Origin: Mycobacterium sp. 1245805.9
GTDB lineage: Bacteria > Actinomycetota > Actinomycetes > Mycobacteriales > Mycobacteriaceae
Direction of reading: 5' to 3'
Assembly: GCF_001672915.1 (NCBI RefSeq)
Contig: NZ_LZKR01000223.1
Location: 1 to 64,000, forward strand
DNA length: 64,000 nt
The notes below the pieces were generated by a model. It was not told the DNA's origin, ran no database searches, and saw only the letters and a list, made by a program, of their open reading frames with translations. Positions 1-8,092 of the stretch are shown in pieces. The stretch's first letter is position 1. Every line of letters begins with the position of its first letter. Both the position numbers and the translations under genes were made by a program.

Positions 1-488
1 GCGACGTCGGTGCCGACGACCGCGTAGGCCGACTCCGGCTTGGGCGTCGCCGCGCCGGTGGCCGCCCGATCCAGCAGCGCATCGTCGGCCAGCTCCCAGT
101 AGCTGGTGGACGCCCCTTCCGGGCCGGTGATCTCGCCGTCGTCGACGTCCAGGTCGTCGGGCGCCACGGCCAGCTTGGCCGCCGCGACGTCGAGGTAGAT
201 CGCCCGCGCCTCGGCGCACGCCTGGCGCAGCGCCGCGCCCGACTGCTGGATCGAGCGGCTGCCGGCGGTGAAGCCCTCGTCGGGGCTGCGATCGGTCGCC
301 GCGGCGGTCATCCGCACCCGCGCGATGTCGACGTCGAGCTCCTCGGCGGCGATCTGCGCCAGCGCGGTCAACACGCCCTGCCCCAGCTCGACCTTGCCGG
401 AGCGCACCTCCACGACACCGTCCGGCCCGATCCGAACCCATTCGCCCAGAACGGGATTGGCCGCCAACGACTCCGGCAGGTCAGGCAT
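1..488 (-). CDS. Molybdopterin-binding subunit of a xanthine dehydrogenase/aldehyde oxidase-type hydroxylase (partial, N-terminal part)
   Basis: The reverse strand is open from an ATG at 488 to the window edge, so only the first ~162 residues are visible. The N-terminus reads MPDLPESLAANPVLGEWVRI, followed by an E-V-R-S-G-K-V-E-L-G-Q-G segment and an A-A-E-E-L-D-V-D segment. These are typical of the large molybdenum cofactor subunit of two-component isoquinoline 1-oxidoreductase/nicotinate dehydrogenase-like hydroxylases. The start overlaps the stop of the upstream [2Fe-2S] subunit by 8 bp, indicating an operon and a heterodimer. The substrate cannot be told. The active-site Glu region lies outside the window. 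Confidence 0.8.
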   Translation of the reverse strand, partial: MPDLPESLAANPVLGEWVRIGPDGVVEVRSGKVELGQGVLTALAQIAAEELDVDIARVRMTAAATDRSPDEGFTAGSRSIQQSGAALRQACAEARAIYLDVAAAKLAVAPDDLDVDDGEITGPEGASTSYWELADDALLDRAATGAATPKPESAYAVVGTDV

Positions 489-954
489 CCACCGACCCCC
501 GCATCTCGGCTGCCGCGCTGAGCACCGCCGCCACCACCCGGTTGTGCGAGCCGCAGCGGCAGAGGTTGGGGTCCAGGGCGGCGCGGACCTCGGCCTCAGT
601 CGGGTCGGGATTGGCGGCCAGCAGCGCCGCCGCGGCCACCACGATGCCCGACATGCAGTACCCGCACTGCGCCGCCTGCCGCGCGATCAAGGCGCGCGAC
701 ACCGGGTGGGGCTCGCCGTCGTCGCCGAGCCCCTCCACCGTGCGGATCGACTTGTCGCCCACCGACCACAGCGGGGTATCACACGAGTAGATCGGACGGC
801 CGTCGGCCAGCACAAAGCAGGCGCCGCACAACCCGACCCCGCAACCGAACCGCGTTCCCTTCAACCCCAGGTGGTTGCGCAACACGTACAGCAGCGGTGT
901 GTCGTCCTCGACGTCGACCTCGTGGCGCCGCCCGTTGACCGTAAGAATTCGCAT
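481..954 (-). CDS. [2Fe-2S] subunit of a molybdenum hydroxylase
   Basis: This ~157-residue protein carries two iron-sulfur domains. A plant-ferredoxin type cluster site (F-G-C-G-V-G-L-C-G-A-C-F, then a Cys after RPIY-S) is followed by the helical C-terminal domain with C-G-Y-C-M-S-G and N-L-C-R-C-G. It passes electrons from the Mo centre of the overlapping downstream subunit to an external acceptor. A longer start (ATG at 966) is possible, but there a GGAGG touches the ATG directly. The ATG at 954 has GGAG a few bases upstream and matches the usual family start (MRILTVNG). Substrate is unknown. Confidence 0.85.
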   Translation of the reverse strand: MRILTVNGRRHEVDVEDDTPLLYVLRNHLGLKGTRFGCGVGLCGACFVLADGRPIYSCDTPLWSVGDKSIRTVEGLGDDGEPHPVSRALIARQAAQCGYCMSGIVVAAAALLAANPDPTEAEVRAALDPNLCRCGSHNRVVAAVLSAAAEMRGSVDA

Positions 955-1000
955 GGACTCCAGCATCCTCCGCCGAGGCGCTAGGGCAGGATCGACAGGT

Positions 1001-2131
1001 ATGGATCAGCTCTGGGCAAACCGGGCGGCCAGCTCCGAAGCGGCTGTCGCGCAACGCCACCTGAAGCGGTTGTGGGCGCTGCCGGCGACGCAGCTGGGGG
1101 TGGTGGCCTGGCCGGCGGGTCGGGGGGACCGGCTGTTCGGCACCTGGCACTACTGGTGGCAGGCGCACCTGCTGGACTGCCTCCTCGACGCCCAGCTGCG
1201 CGACCCGCAACCGCACCGGCGCACCATGATCGACCGGCAGGTCCGCTCACACCGGCTGCGCAACAACCTGCGGTGGACCAACAGCTATTACGACGACATG
1301 GCCTGGCTGGCACTGGCGCTGGAACGTGCGGCAAGGATCGCCGACGTCACGCGCCGCCGCGCCCTGCCGAAGCTGGCCGACCAGTTCGTCAGGGCCTGGG
1401 CGCCCGACGACGGCGGCGGCATCCCGTGGCGCAAGCAGGACAAGTTCTTCAACGCCCCGGCCAACGGCCCGGCGGGCATCTTCCTCGCGCGCTACGGCGA
1501 CCATCTGAAAAGAGCAGACCAGATGAGCGACTGGATCGACCGCACCCTGATCGACCCCGAGACGCACCTGGTGTTCGACGGCATCAAGGACGGCTCGCTG
1601 GTCCGCGCCCAGTACACCTACTGCCAGGGCGTCGTGCTGGGCCTGGAGATGGAGCTCGCCGCGCGGACCGGCGCGGAGGCCCGCGCCCGACACCAGGCGC
1701 GCCTGCATCGGCTGGTCGCGGCCGTCGGCGAGCACATGGCGCCCTCCGGCGTGCTGCAGGGCGCCGGCGGCGGCGACGGCGGCCTGTTCGCCGGCATCAC
1801 GGCCCGGTACCTCGCCCTGGTCGCCACCACGCTGCCGGGCGACTCGGCCGACGATGCCATGGCCCGCGACGCCGCGCGCACCATCGTGCTGTCGTCGGCG
1901 AAATCGGCCTGGGACTACCGGCAAACCGTGAACGGGCTGCCGCTGTTCGGCCCGTTCTGGGACCGCGACGCCGAGCTGCCCCCCGAAAGGTCCGAGGCCG
2001 GCACCGACGCGGAGTTCGTCGAGGGCGCGGTCAACTCCTCCGAGATCGCCGAGCGGGATCTGTCGGTTCAGCTATCGGGCTGGATGCTGATGGAGGCCGC
2101 CTGTAACGTCACCGCCGTGAGCGCGACATGA
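1001..2131 (+). CDS. Glycoside hydrolase family 76-like protein (Rv0365c-like)
   Basis: This 376-residue protein shows the alpha/alpha-barrel pattern of GH76 (endo-alpha-1,6-mannanase fold). Visible are W-H-Y-W-W-Q-A-H-L-L-D, the Y-Y-D-D-M-A-W segment with the paired acidic residues used for catalysis in this family, G-G-I-P-W-R-K, and Y-T-Y-C-Q-G. The frame stays open further upstream to 875, but that part lies antisense to the Fe-S subunit, so the ATG at 1001 is preferred. No signal peptide is visible, so it is probably cytosolic. Its stop overlaps the start of acetoacetyl-CoA synthetase (ATGA), implying co-translation. In M. tuberculosis the homolog sits near fba and the DedA gene as here. 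The substrate is not established. Confidence 0.75.
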   Translation: MDQLWANRAASSEAAVAQRHLKRLWALPATQLGVVAWPAGRGDRLFGTWHYWWQAHLLDCLLDAQLRDPQPHRRTMIDRQVRSHRLRNNLRWTNSYYDDMAWLALALERAARIADVTRRRALPKLADQFVRAWAPDDGGGIPWRKQDKFFNAPANGPAGIFLARYGDHLKRADQMSDWIDRTLIDPETHLVFDGIKDGSLVRAQYTYCQGVVLGLEMELAARTGAEARARHQARLHRLVAAVGEHMAPSGVLQGAGGGDGGLFAGITARYLALVATTLPGDSADDAMARDAARTIVLSSAKSAWDYRQTVNGLPLFGPFWDRDAELPPERSEAGTDAEFVEGAVNSSEIAERDLSVQLSGWMLMEAACNVTAVSAT

Positions 2132-4080
2132 GCAAACTCAACGGCGACTGGATCCCGGACGAGGCAACGCTTGCCGACGCCAACCTGACGCGCTTCATGG
2201 CCTGGCTCGCCGAGACCGGTCGCGGCGAGTACGGCGACTACCCCGGGCTGCTGCGCAAGTCCGTCGACGACATCGACTGGTTCTGGGACGCCGTCTGGAA
2301 TTTCTTCGACATCCAGGCGGACAGCCCCCCGAGCGCGGTGCTGGGCAACCGGTCCATGCCGGGCGCCGAGTGGTTTCCCGGCGCCACGATCAACTACGCC
2401 ACCGAGGTGTTCCGGCACGCCACCGACGCGCGCCCGGCGATGATCGTCGTCGGTGAGGACGGCTCGACCGAGTGGCCGTGGGCGCGGTTGCAGCGGGAGA
2501 CCGCGGCGTTCGCGGCCTACCTCCGCAACGTCGGCGTCGGGCCCGGCGACGCCGTCGTCGGCTACCTGCCCAACGTCGCCGAGGCCGTCGTCGCCGCCCT
2601 GGCCGCCGCCAGCGTCGGCGCGATCTGGGCGGTGTGCAACCAGGACGTGTCCGTCGACGGCGTGATCGCCAGGCTGGGCCAGGTCGAGCCCGCCGTGCTG
2701 GTGGCCACCGACGGGTCGGTGTACGCCGGCAAGCGCATCGACCGGCGCGCCGAGCTGGCCACGATCCGCGCCGCCATGCCGACGCTGCGGGCCACCGTGG
2801 TGGTGCCGCGCCTCGGGCTACCGATCGACGACGACGCCGTGCCGTGGGCGACGGCGGTGGAAGCCGATGCCCCCCTGGACATCACGCCGGTCCCGTTCGC
2901 CCACCCGCTGTGGGTGATGTTCTCGTCGGGAACGACGGGCAAGCCCAAGGGCATCGTGCACGGCCACGGCGGCGTGACGCTGGAGCACCTGAAATACCTG
3001 ACCCTGCAACTGGATCTGCATCCGGACGACCGCTTCCTGTGGTACTCGTCGACCAGCTGGATGATGTGGAACTTCCTGGTGTCCGGGCTGCTGGTCGACA
3101 CGACCATCGTGCTCTACGACGGCAGCCCGACGCATCCGGGCACCGACGGGCTCTGGAAGGTCGCCGCCGACGCCGGCGTCACGTTCCTCGGCGCCGGCGC
3201 GGGCTACCTATTGGCTTGCGCCAAGCAGGAATTGAGGCCGGGCGAGGCACATCCGCTGGACGCGGTGCGCGCGGTGGGATCCACCGGGTCCCCGTTGCCG
3301 GCGTCCGGATTCCGCTGGGTGCAGGAGGGGCTCGGCCGGCCGGTCCCGGTGGTCTCGATGAGCGGCGGCACCGACGTCTGCACGGCCTTCATCGGCGGCT
3401 GCCCGATCGTGCCGGTCAAGGCCGGCGAGCTGTCGTCGCTGTGCCTGGGCGCGGCCATCGAAGCGTGGAATGGCCAGGGCAACCCCGTCATCGGGGAAGA
3501 GGGCGAGCTGGTGGTGACCAAGCCGATGCCCTCGATGCCGGTGTTCTTCTGGAACGACGAGGACGGCAGCCGGTACCGCGCCGCGTACTTCGACAAGTAC
3601 CCGGGGGTATGGTGTCACGGCGACTGGATCACCATCAGTGAGCGGGGATCCGTTGTGGTGCATGGCCGTTCGGACGCCACGCTGAACCGGATGGGCGTGC
3701 GGATGGGCAGCGCCGAGATCTACACGGCGGTCGAACGCCTGCCCGAGGTGCAGGACTGTCTGGTGGTCGGCGTCGAGCAGGACGACGGCGGCTACTGGAT
3801 GCCGTTGTTCGTGGCCCTGGCCGACGGCGCGGAGCTCGACGAGGACCTGCGGTCGACGATCGTCGCGGAGATCCGCCGGCACGCCTCGCCGCGCCACGTG
3901 CCCGACGACATCCTGGACGTGCCGGGCATTCCGCGGACGCTGACGGGCAAGCGGCTGGAGATCCCGATCAAGCGGATCCTGCTCGGGACCGCGCCGGACC
4001 AGGCCGTGCAGCAGAGCTCGATTGATCGGCCCGAGCTGCTAGAGGCTTTCGTTGCGTACCGCAGAAGTCGGGTGTCCTGA
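2128..4080 (+). CDS. aacS: Acetoacetyl-CoA synthetase
   Basis: This 650-residue ANL-superfamily enzyme activates acetoacetate to acetoacetyl-CoA via an acyl-adenylate. The P-loop-like A3 motif F-S-S-G-T-T-G-K-P-K-G is near residue 266. An S-G-G-T-D motif is near 410, the hinge region Y-F-D-K-Y-P-G-V-W-C-H-G-D-W near 490-505, and the catalytic Lys in the C-terminal R-T-L-T-G-K-R-L-E-I-P-I-K. The length equals that of characterised AacS, and the N-terminus (W-F-P-G-A-T-I-N-Y-A) is the acetyl/acetoacetyl-CoA synthetase signature. It is translationally coupled to the GH76-like gene (4-bp overlap). Its 3' end overlaps the convergent DedA gene by 42 bp. Confidence 0.9.
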   Translation: MSKLNGDWIPDEATLADANLTRFMAWLAETGRGEYGDYPGLLRKSVDDIDWFWDAVWNFFDIQADSPPSAVLGNRSMPGAEWFPGATINYATEVFRHATDARPAMIVVGEDGSTEWPWARLQRETAAFAAYLRNVGVGPGDAVVGYLPNVAEAVVAALAAASVGAIWAVCNQDVSVDGVIARLGQVEPAVLVATDGSVYAGKRIDRRAELATIRAAMPTLRATVVVPRLGLPIDDDAVPWATAVEADAPLDITPVPFAHPLWVMFSSGTTGKPKGIVHGHGGVTLEHLKYLTLQLDLHPDDRFLWYSSTSWMMWNFLVSGLLVDTTIVLYDGSPTHPGTDGLWKVAADAGVTFLGAGAGYLLACAKQELRPGEAHPLDAVRAVGSTGSPLPASGFRWVQEGLGRPVPVVSMSGGTDVCTAFIGGCPIVPVKAGELSSLCLGAAIEAWNGQGNPVIGEEGELVVTKPMPSMPVFFWNDEDGSRYRAAYFDKYPGVWCHGDWITISERGSVVVHGRSDATLNRMGVRMGSAEIYTAVERLPEVQDCLVVGVEQDDGGYWMPLFVALADGAELDEDLRSTIVAEIRRHASPRHVPDDILDVPGIPRTLTGKRLEIPIKRILLGTAPDQAVQQSSIDRPELLEAFVAYRRSRVS

Positions 4081-4740
4081 GTCGGGCTCCTCGGTCCCGC
4101 GCCGGCGGCCCCGGTAGCCGCGCCAGGCGGCGATGAACGCGGGGATCAGCGACACGAACAGGATGCCCAGGATGATCTTTTCCAGATTCTGGTGCACGAA
4201 CGGCACGGTGCCCAGGAAGTAGCCCGCCAGCGTCACGCCGCCGCCCCACGTGATGCCCCCGACGATGTCGAACCCTAGGAACACCGGGTAGCGCATGTAC
4301 GACACCCCGGCGATCACCGGGACGAACGTCCGCACGAACGGCGCGAAGCGGGCGAGGATGACCGCCCACGGCCCGTACTTCTCGAAGAACGCGTGCGACT
4401 CCGTGACGTAGTGCTTCTTGAAGAACCGCGAATCTTCCTTCTTGAACAGCGCCGGCCCGATCCGGCGCCCGATGAAGTATCCGGTTTGGTCGCCCAGCAC
4501 CGCGACCACCGCGACAGACGGCGCCAGCACCCAGATGCTCGTCGGCGGGTTCGGGTGCGCGGTCAGCAGCCCGCCGGTGAACAGCAGCGATTCGCCCGGC
4601 AGCAGCGGAAACAGCAGCCCCGTCTCGATGAAGACGATGACCAGGATCCCGGGCAGCACCGCTTTGCCGAAGACGCCGCCCGAGCCCAGCCAGTACATCG
4701 GGTCGAGGATGTTCGGCAAAGCCGTCACCACGGTGCTCAC
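4039..4740 (-). CDS. DedA-family membrane protein (Rv0364-like)
   Basis: This 233-residue inner-membrane protein has several hydrophobic spans and the SNARE-assoc/DedA hallmarks: F-I-E-T-G-L-L-F-P-L-L-P-G-E-S-L near residue 40, G-D-Q-T-G-Y-F-I-G-R, F-A-P-F-V-R-T-F-V-P-V-I-A-G-V, and G-G-I-T-W-G. DedA proteins are linked to lipid-carrier (undecaprenyl phosphate) or phospholipid flipping and membrane homeostasis. The start used is GTG at 4740, divergent from fba with 57 bp between them. The C-terminal 14 codons overlap the end of aacS on the other strand. The orthologous gene also neighbours fba in M. tuberculosis. Confidence 0.9.
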   Translation of the reverse strand: MSTVVTALPNILDPMYWLGSGGVFGKAVLPGILVIVFIETGLLFPLLPGESLLFTGGLLTAHPNPPTSIWVLAPSVAVVAVLGDQTGYFIGRRIGPALFKKEDSRFFKKHYVTESHAFFEKYGPWAVILARFAPFVRTFVPVIAGVSYMRYPVFLGFDIVGGITWGGGVTLAGYFLGTVPFVHQNLEKIILGILFVSLIPAFIAAWRGYRGRRRGTEEPDSGHPTSAVRNESL

Positions 4741-4797
4741 GATGCTTCAACATACCGGTCTTGCGATACTGGACGGACCCAGCCGCCAGGAGGAGCC

Positions 4798-5835
4798 ATG
4801 CCCATCGCCACCCCCGAGGTGTACGCCGAGATGCTCGGACGCGCCAAGGAAAACACGTACGCCTTCCCGGCGATCAACTGCACCTCGTCGGAGACCGTCA
4901 ACGCCGCGATCAAGGGCTTCGCGGACGCCGGCAGCGACGGCATCATCCAGTTCTCCACGGGCGGTGCGGAGTTCGCCTCCGGCCTCGGGGTCAAGGACAT
5001 GGTGGCCGGCGCCGTCGCCCTGGCCGAATTCACCCACAGCATCGCGGCCAGATACCCGATCAACGTCGCGCTGCACACCGACCACTGCCCCAAGGACAAG
5101 CTGGACAGCTACGTGCGGCCGCTGCTGGCGATCTCGGCCGAGCGGGTGGCCGCAGGCCAGGACCCGCTGTTCCAGTCGCACATGTGGGACGGCTCGGCGG
5201 TGCCGGTCGAGGAAAACCTCGCCATCGCGCAGGAGCTGCTCAAGGAGGCCGCGGCCGCCAAGATCATCCTCGAGGTCGAGATCGGGGTGGTGGGCGGCGA
5301 GGAGGACGGCGTCGCCCACGAGATCAACGACAAGCTGTACTCCACTCCCGAGGATTTCGAGCGGACGGTCGACGCGCTGGGCCACGGCGAGCACGGCAAG
5401 TACCTGCTGGCCGCGACGTTCGGCAACGTGCACGGCGTCTACAAGCCCGGCAACGTCAAGCTGCGCCCCGACGTGCTGGCGCTGGGCCAGCAGGTGGCGG
5501 CGGCGAAGCTGGGCCTGGCCGCCGACGCCAAGCCGTTCGACTTCGTGTTCCACGGCGGCTCGGGTTCGCTGAAGTCGGAGATCGAGGAGGCGCTGCGCTA
5601 CGGCGTGGTGAAGATGAACGTCGACACCGACACCCAGTACGCGTTCACCCGCCCGATCGCGGGCCACATGTTCGCCAACTACGACGGCGTGCTCAAGGTC
5701 GACGGCGAGGTGGGCGTCAAGAAGGTCTACGACCCGCGCAGCTACCTCAAGAAGGCCGAGGCCGGCATGAGCGAGCGGGTCGTGGAGGCCTGCAACGACC
5801 TGCACTGCGCCGGCAAGTCGCTGGGCTCGAGCTAG
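4798..5835 (+). CDS. fba: Class II fructose-bisphosphate aldolase
   Basis: This 345-residue cytosolic zinc enzyme cleaves fructose 1,6-bisphosphate to DHAP and glyceraldehyde 3-phosphate in glycolysis and gluconeogenesis. Metal and substrate motifs are in order: H-T-D-H-C-P-K-D-K (His ~93 and ~96), E-V-E-I-G-V-V-G-G-E-E-D, F-G-N-V-H-G-V-Y-K-P-G (His ~213), F-H-G-G-S-G (His ~251) and N-V-D-T-D-T-Q. The ATG at 4798 follows an AGGAGG ribosome site 4-5 bases upstream. The frame is open much further upstream, but that part is antisense to the DedA gene. Length matches mycobacterial FBA. Confidence 0.97.
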   Translation: MPIATPEVYAEMLGRAKENTYAFPAINCTSSETVNAAIKGFADAGSDGIIQFSTGGAEFASGLGVKDMVAGAVALAEFTHSIAARYPINVALHTDHCPKDKLDSYVRPLLAISAERVAAGQDPLFQSHMWDGSAVPVEENLAIAQELLKEAAAAKIILEVEIGVVGGEEDGVAHEINDKLYSTPEDFERTVDALGHGEHGKYLLAATFGNVHGVYKPGNVKLRPDVLALGQQVAAAKLGLAADAKPFDFVFHGGSGSLKSEIEEALRYGVVKMNVDTDTQYAFTRPIAGHMFANYDGVLKVDGEVGVKKVYDPRSYLKKAEAGMSERVVEACNDLHCAGKSLGSS

Positions 5836-5846
5836 CCGCTCGCGCG

Positions 5847-5901
5847 AACGTGCGGCTGGCCGCACGCTCGGTGTCCAACGTGCGGCTGGCCGCACGCTCG
5901 G
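5847..5901. repeat. Two tandem 25-bp repeats with nested inverted repeats between convergent genes
   Basis: The 25 bp at 5847-5871 are repeated exactly at 5877-5901 (period 30). Each copy contains GTGCGGC-TG-GCCGCAC, a 7-bp inverted repeat with a 2-bp centre (5850-5865, 5880-5895). The array fills the space between the stop of fba and the stop of the convergent membrane-protein gene. It could act as a two-way transcription terminator, since the two copies can also pair with each other. It lacks a T-tract, so this role is inference. Confidence 0.7.
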
Positions 5902-5907
5902 CACAGG

Positions 5908-6684
5908 TTAGCCGCTGGGGGACTGGCAGATCTTCCACTGGTCGTCGCGGTACTGCAGGTCGAGGCTGCGCGTCGAACGCAGCGACGGGTCGTACGCCAT
6001 GAACGTGGTGATGTTGGCCTCGGCGTGCTGGCCGTTGACGACGACCTGGTCGATGCTGGCGATCACCGGGTACTGCTTGGCCGCCGAGACCCGCTGATAG
6101 GTTTCCTGCCACGCGTGTTCGTCGTAATCCACGTATCCGTCGCGGACGGTCCCGCACGTGACGGTGCGCAACGCGGTCAGGTCGCCCCGCTGCACCGCGA
6201 CGTCATACTGCTGGATGGTGTGCCGAACCTGGTCTTCCTCAGACACTTTCGAGTGTTTGCCGCGGGTCAGCAGCACGGTACCCAGGATCGCGATCGCCGC
6301 CAGCGCCAGCACGACAACCACCAGCGCCAGCACCCAGCCCCAGTTGAACTGCCGGGTGGTGCGCAGCTTTGCCCCCAGTCGCGGCGGAATCGCTTGTGGC
6401 ACAGCGGCTTTCGGGGGAGCGCCGAGCTGGGTCGTCGCGGGTTCGCCGGGCGGCGGCGACGCGATGACCTCGGTGGCGGGCTCGGCGGACGACGTCGCGA
6501 TGACCTGGGTCTCCTTCGCGTCGAAGCCGGGGGCCGTGAAACGACGCTCGCGCTGCTGGCCCTCCGCGGCCTCGGCGTCGCTGTCCTGATCGCCCTTGTT
6601 GATCACCACGGTCTCGGTCTCGGGGTCGACGGGCACCAGCGGCTGGTCCTCGGCTGCCCCTTCGGGTTCGGGTGGATTGGGCAT
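5908..6684 (-). CDS. Single-span membrane protein with extracytoplasmic NTF2-like domain (Rv0361-like)
   Basis: This 258-residue protein has an acidic, proline-rich cytosolic N-terminal half of ~115 residues (P-D-P-E-T-E-T-V-V-I-N-K, repeated A-T/E-P-A-T segments). One transmembrane helix follows (about residues 120-145, W-V-L-A-L-V-V-V-V-L-A-L), then a ~110-residue external domain. The external part (Q-Q-Y-D-V-A-V-Q-R-G-D, T-C-G-T-V-R, C-terminal W-K-I-C-Q-S-P) looks like the SnoaL/NTF2-type modules at the end of many mycobacterial membrane proteins, with two Cys that may form a disulfide. Function is unknown. It is convergent with fba across the tandem repeat and divergent from the DUF3151 gene. 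Confidence 0.75.
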   Translation of the reverse strand: MPNPPEPEGAAEDQPLVPVDPETETVVINKGDQDSDAEAAEGQQRERRFTAPGFDAKETQVIATSSAEPATEVIASPPPGEPATTQLGAPPKAAVPQAIPPRLGAKLRTTRQFNWGWVLALVVVVLALAAIAILGTVLLTRGKHSKVSEEDQVRHTIQQYDVAVQRGDLTALRTVTCGTVRDGYVDYDEHAWQETYQRVSAAKQYPVIASIDQVVVNGQHAEANITTFMAYDPSLRSTRSLDLQYRDDQWKICQSPSG

Positions 6685-6731
6685 AGAGGGAGCTTAGCGA
6701 CCCGCCGCGGCGGAACGGCAAAATAGACGCC

Positions 6732-7145
6732 ATGACGTCGATGGGAGATCTCCTCGGACCCGATCCGATTCTGCTGCCGGGCGATAGCGACGCCGAGGCG
6801 GAGCTGCTGGCCAACGAGAACCCGACCGCGGTCGCGGCCGCGCACCCGTCGGCGTCGGTGGCCTGGGCCGTGCTCGCGGAGGAGGCGCTGGCCGAGGACA
6901 AGGCCGTCACCGCCTACGCATACGCGCGCACCGGCTACCACCGCGGCCTGGACCAGCTGCGGCGAAACGGCTGGAAGGGCTTCGGCCCAGTGCCGTACGC
7001 GCACGAGCCGAACCGCGGCTTCCTGCGTTGCGTGGCGGCGCTGGCGAAGGCCGCCGACGCCATCGGGGAGAGCGACGAGAACCTGCGCTGCCTGGATCTG
7101 CTCGACGACTGCGACCCCGCGGCGCGCCCAGCTTTGGGTCTTTAG
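6732..7145 (+). CDS. DUF3151 family protein (Rv0360c-like)
   Basis: This small acidic cytosolic protein of 137 residues belongs to an actinobacterial family of unknown function. Family-typical segments are P-I-L-L-P-G-D near the start, N-P-T-A-V-A-A-A-H-P-S-A-S-V-A-W-A-V-L-A, the A-Y-A-Y-A-R-T-G-Y-H-R-G-L-D-Q-L-R-R-N-G-W-K-G segment, and the C-terminal L-D-D-C-D-P. No membrane segment or signal is seen. It lies divergent from the Rv0361-like gene (47 bp between starts) and ends 7 bp before the convergent CDF transporter, the same neighbourhood as in M. tuberculosis. Confidence 0.85.
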   Translation: MTSMGDLLGPDPILLPGDSDAEAELLANENPTAVAAAHPSASVAWAVLAEEALAEDKAVTAYAYARTGYHRGLDQLRRNGWKGFGPVPYAHEPNRGFLRCVAALAKAADAIGESDENLRCLDLLDDCDPAARPALGL

Positions 7146-7152
7146 CAGGCCT

Positions 7153-8052
7153 CTAAAAGCCTTCCTCGCAGTCGGCGCGCCGTTCCGGCGGCTCGACCTG
7201 AACGGTGGCGTGGTCCAGCCCCCGCGCGGACAGCACCGCGCGCGCGTCCTGCAGCACCCGGGCGGAGTCGCCGTCGCTGGTGAGGTGTGCGGTGCACATG
7301 TCCTTGCCCGGCGACAGCGTCCACACGTGTAGGTCGTGCACCTCGGTCACGCCGTCGACCGCGCCCAGCGCGCCGCGCAGCTCCTCGACGTCGATGTGGG
7401 CCGGCGAGGCCTCGGACAGGATCCGCAGCGCGGCGCGCGCCAGCGAGATGGCTCGGGGCGCCACCCACAGCGCGACCAGCACCGCGACCACGACGTCGGC
7501 GTACGGCCAGCGCGTCGTCACGGTGACGATGCCGGCGATCAGCACGCCCAGGCTGCCGACGCTGTCGGCGACCACCTCCATGTAGGCGCCCCTGACGGCC
7601 AGGCTGCTGCCCGAGTGCGCCCGCAGCAGCAGCGCGACCACGAGGTTGGCCAGCAGGCCGAGCAGGGCGACCACGATCATCGGCACACCCGGGATCGACG
7701 GGGTCTCCTTGAGCCGCTGGATCGCCTCCCACAGGATGAACAGGGCCACCCCGATCAGCAGCCCGGCGTTGGCGACGGCCGTGAACACCTCGGCCCGATG
7801 CCAGCCGTAGGTCCGCGCGGCCGACGAGCTGCCGCGGCGGGCCAGCGTCACGGCGGCCAACCCCATGAACACCGCGACGACGTCGGTCAGCATGTGTCCC
7901 GCGTCGGCCAGCAGCGCGATCGAGTTGATCAGCAGCGAGGTGGTCAGCTCCACGACGAAGAACACCGCGAGGATCGCCGCGGCGGCGATCATGCGGGGGA
8001 TCATCCGCGACGAGTCGCCCTCGGCGGGGCTGTGGTTGTGGCCGGCGCCCAT
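7153..8052 (-). CDS. Cation diffusion facilitator (CDF) metal exporter
   Basis: This ~299-residue, six-span inner-membrane antiporter is probably for Zn2+ or a related divalent ion. It has a short His-containing N-terminus (M-G-A-G-H-N-H-S), the TM2 motif L-L-A-D-A-G-H-M-L-T-D, and the TM5 motif Y-M-E-V-V-A-D-S-V-G-S. In TM5 a Glu stands where many Zn CDFs have His. The C-terminal cytoplasmic domain has V-H-D-L-H-V-W-T-L-S-P-G. I chose ATG 8052. An upstream in-frame GTG (8076) lies inside the palindrome at 8058-8087, which is better read as an operator. The palindrome suggests metal-responsive repression. Confidence 0.88.
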   Translation of the reverse strand: MGAGHNHSPAEGDSSRMIPRMIAAAAILAVFFVVELTTSLLINSIALLADAGHMLTDVVAVFMGLAAVTLARRGSSSAARTYGWHRAEVFTAVANAGLLIGVALFILWEAIQRLKETPSIPGVPMIVVALLGLLANLVVALLLRAHSGSSLAVRGAYMEVVADSVGSLGVLIAGIVTVTTRWPYADVVVAVLVALWVAPRAISLARAALRILSEASPAHIDVEELRGALGAVDGVTEVHDLHVWTLSPGKDMCTAHLTSDGDSARVLQDARAVLSARGLDHATVQVEPPERRADCEEGF

Positions 8053-8057
8053 AGCCA

Positions 8058-8087
8058 GCAATATATGCGTAATCACGCATATATTGC
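8058..8087. promoter_or_regulatory. Perfect 13-4-13 inverted repeat upstream of the CDF exporter
   Basis: GCAATATATGCGT (8058-8070), spacer AATC, then ACGCATATATTGC (8075-8087) form a perfect inverted repeat. It is strikingly AT-rich for this genome. It sits 5 bp upstream of the chosen CDF start codon and just after the stop of the M50 protease gene. Size, AT-richness and position fit an operator of an ArsR/SmtB-type metal sensor repressor. A role as terminator of the preceding gene is less likely given its base composition. The regulator is not encoded in the window. Confidence 0.7.
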
Positions 8088-8092
8088 AAGGG

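Noticed and set aside
7153..8076. Longer CDF start at GTG 8076
   Set aside because: The extra codons are half of a perfect inverted repeat, so the extension is better explained as an operator.
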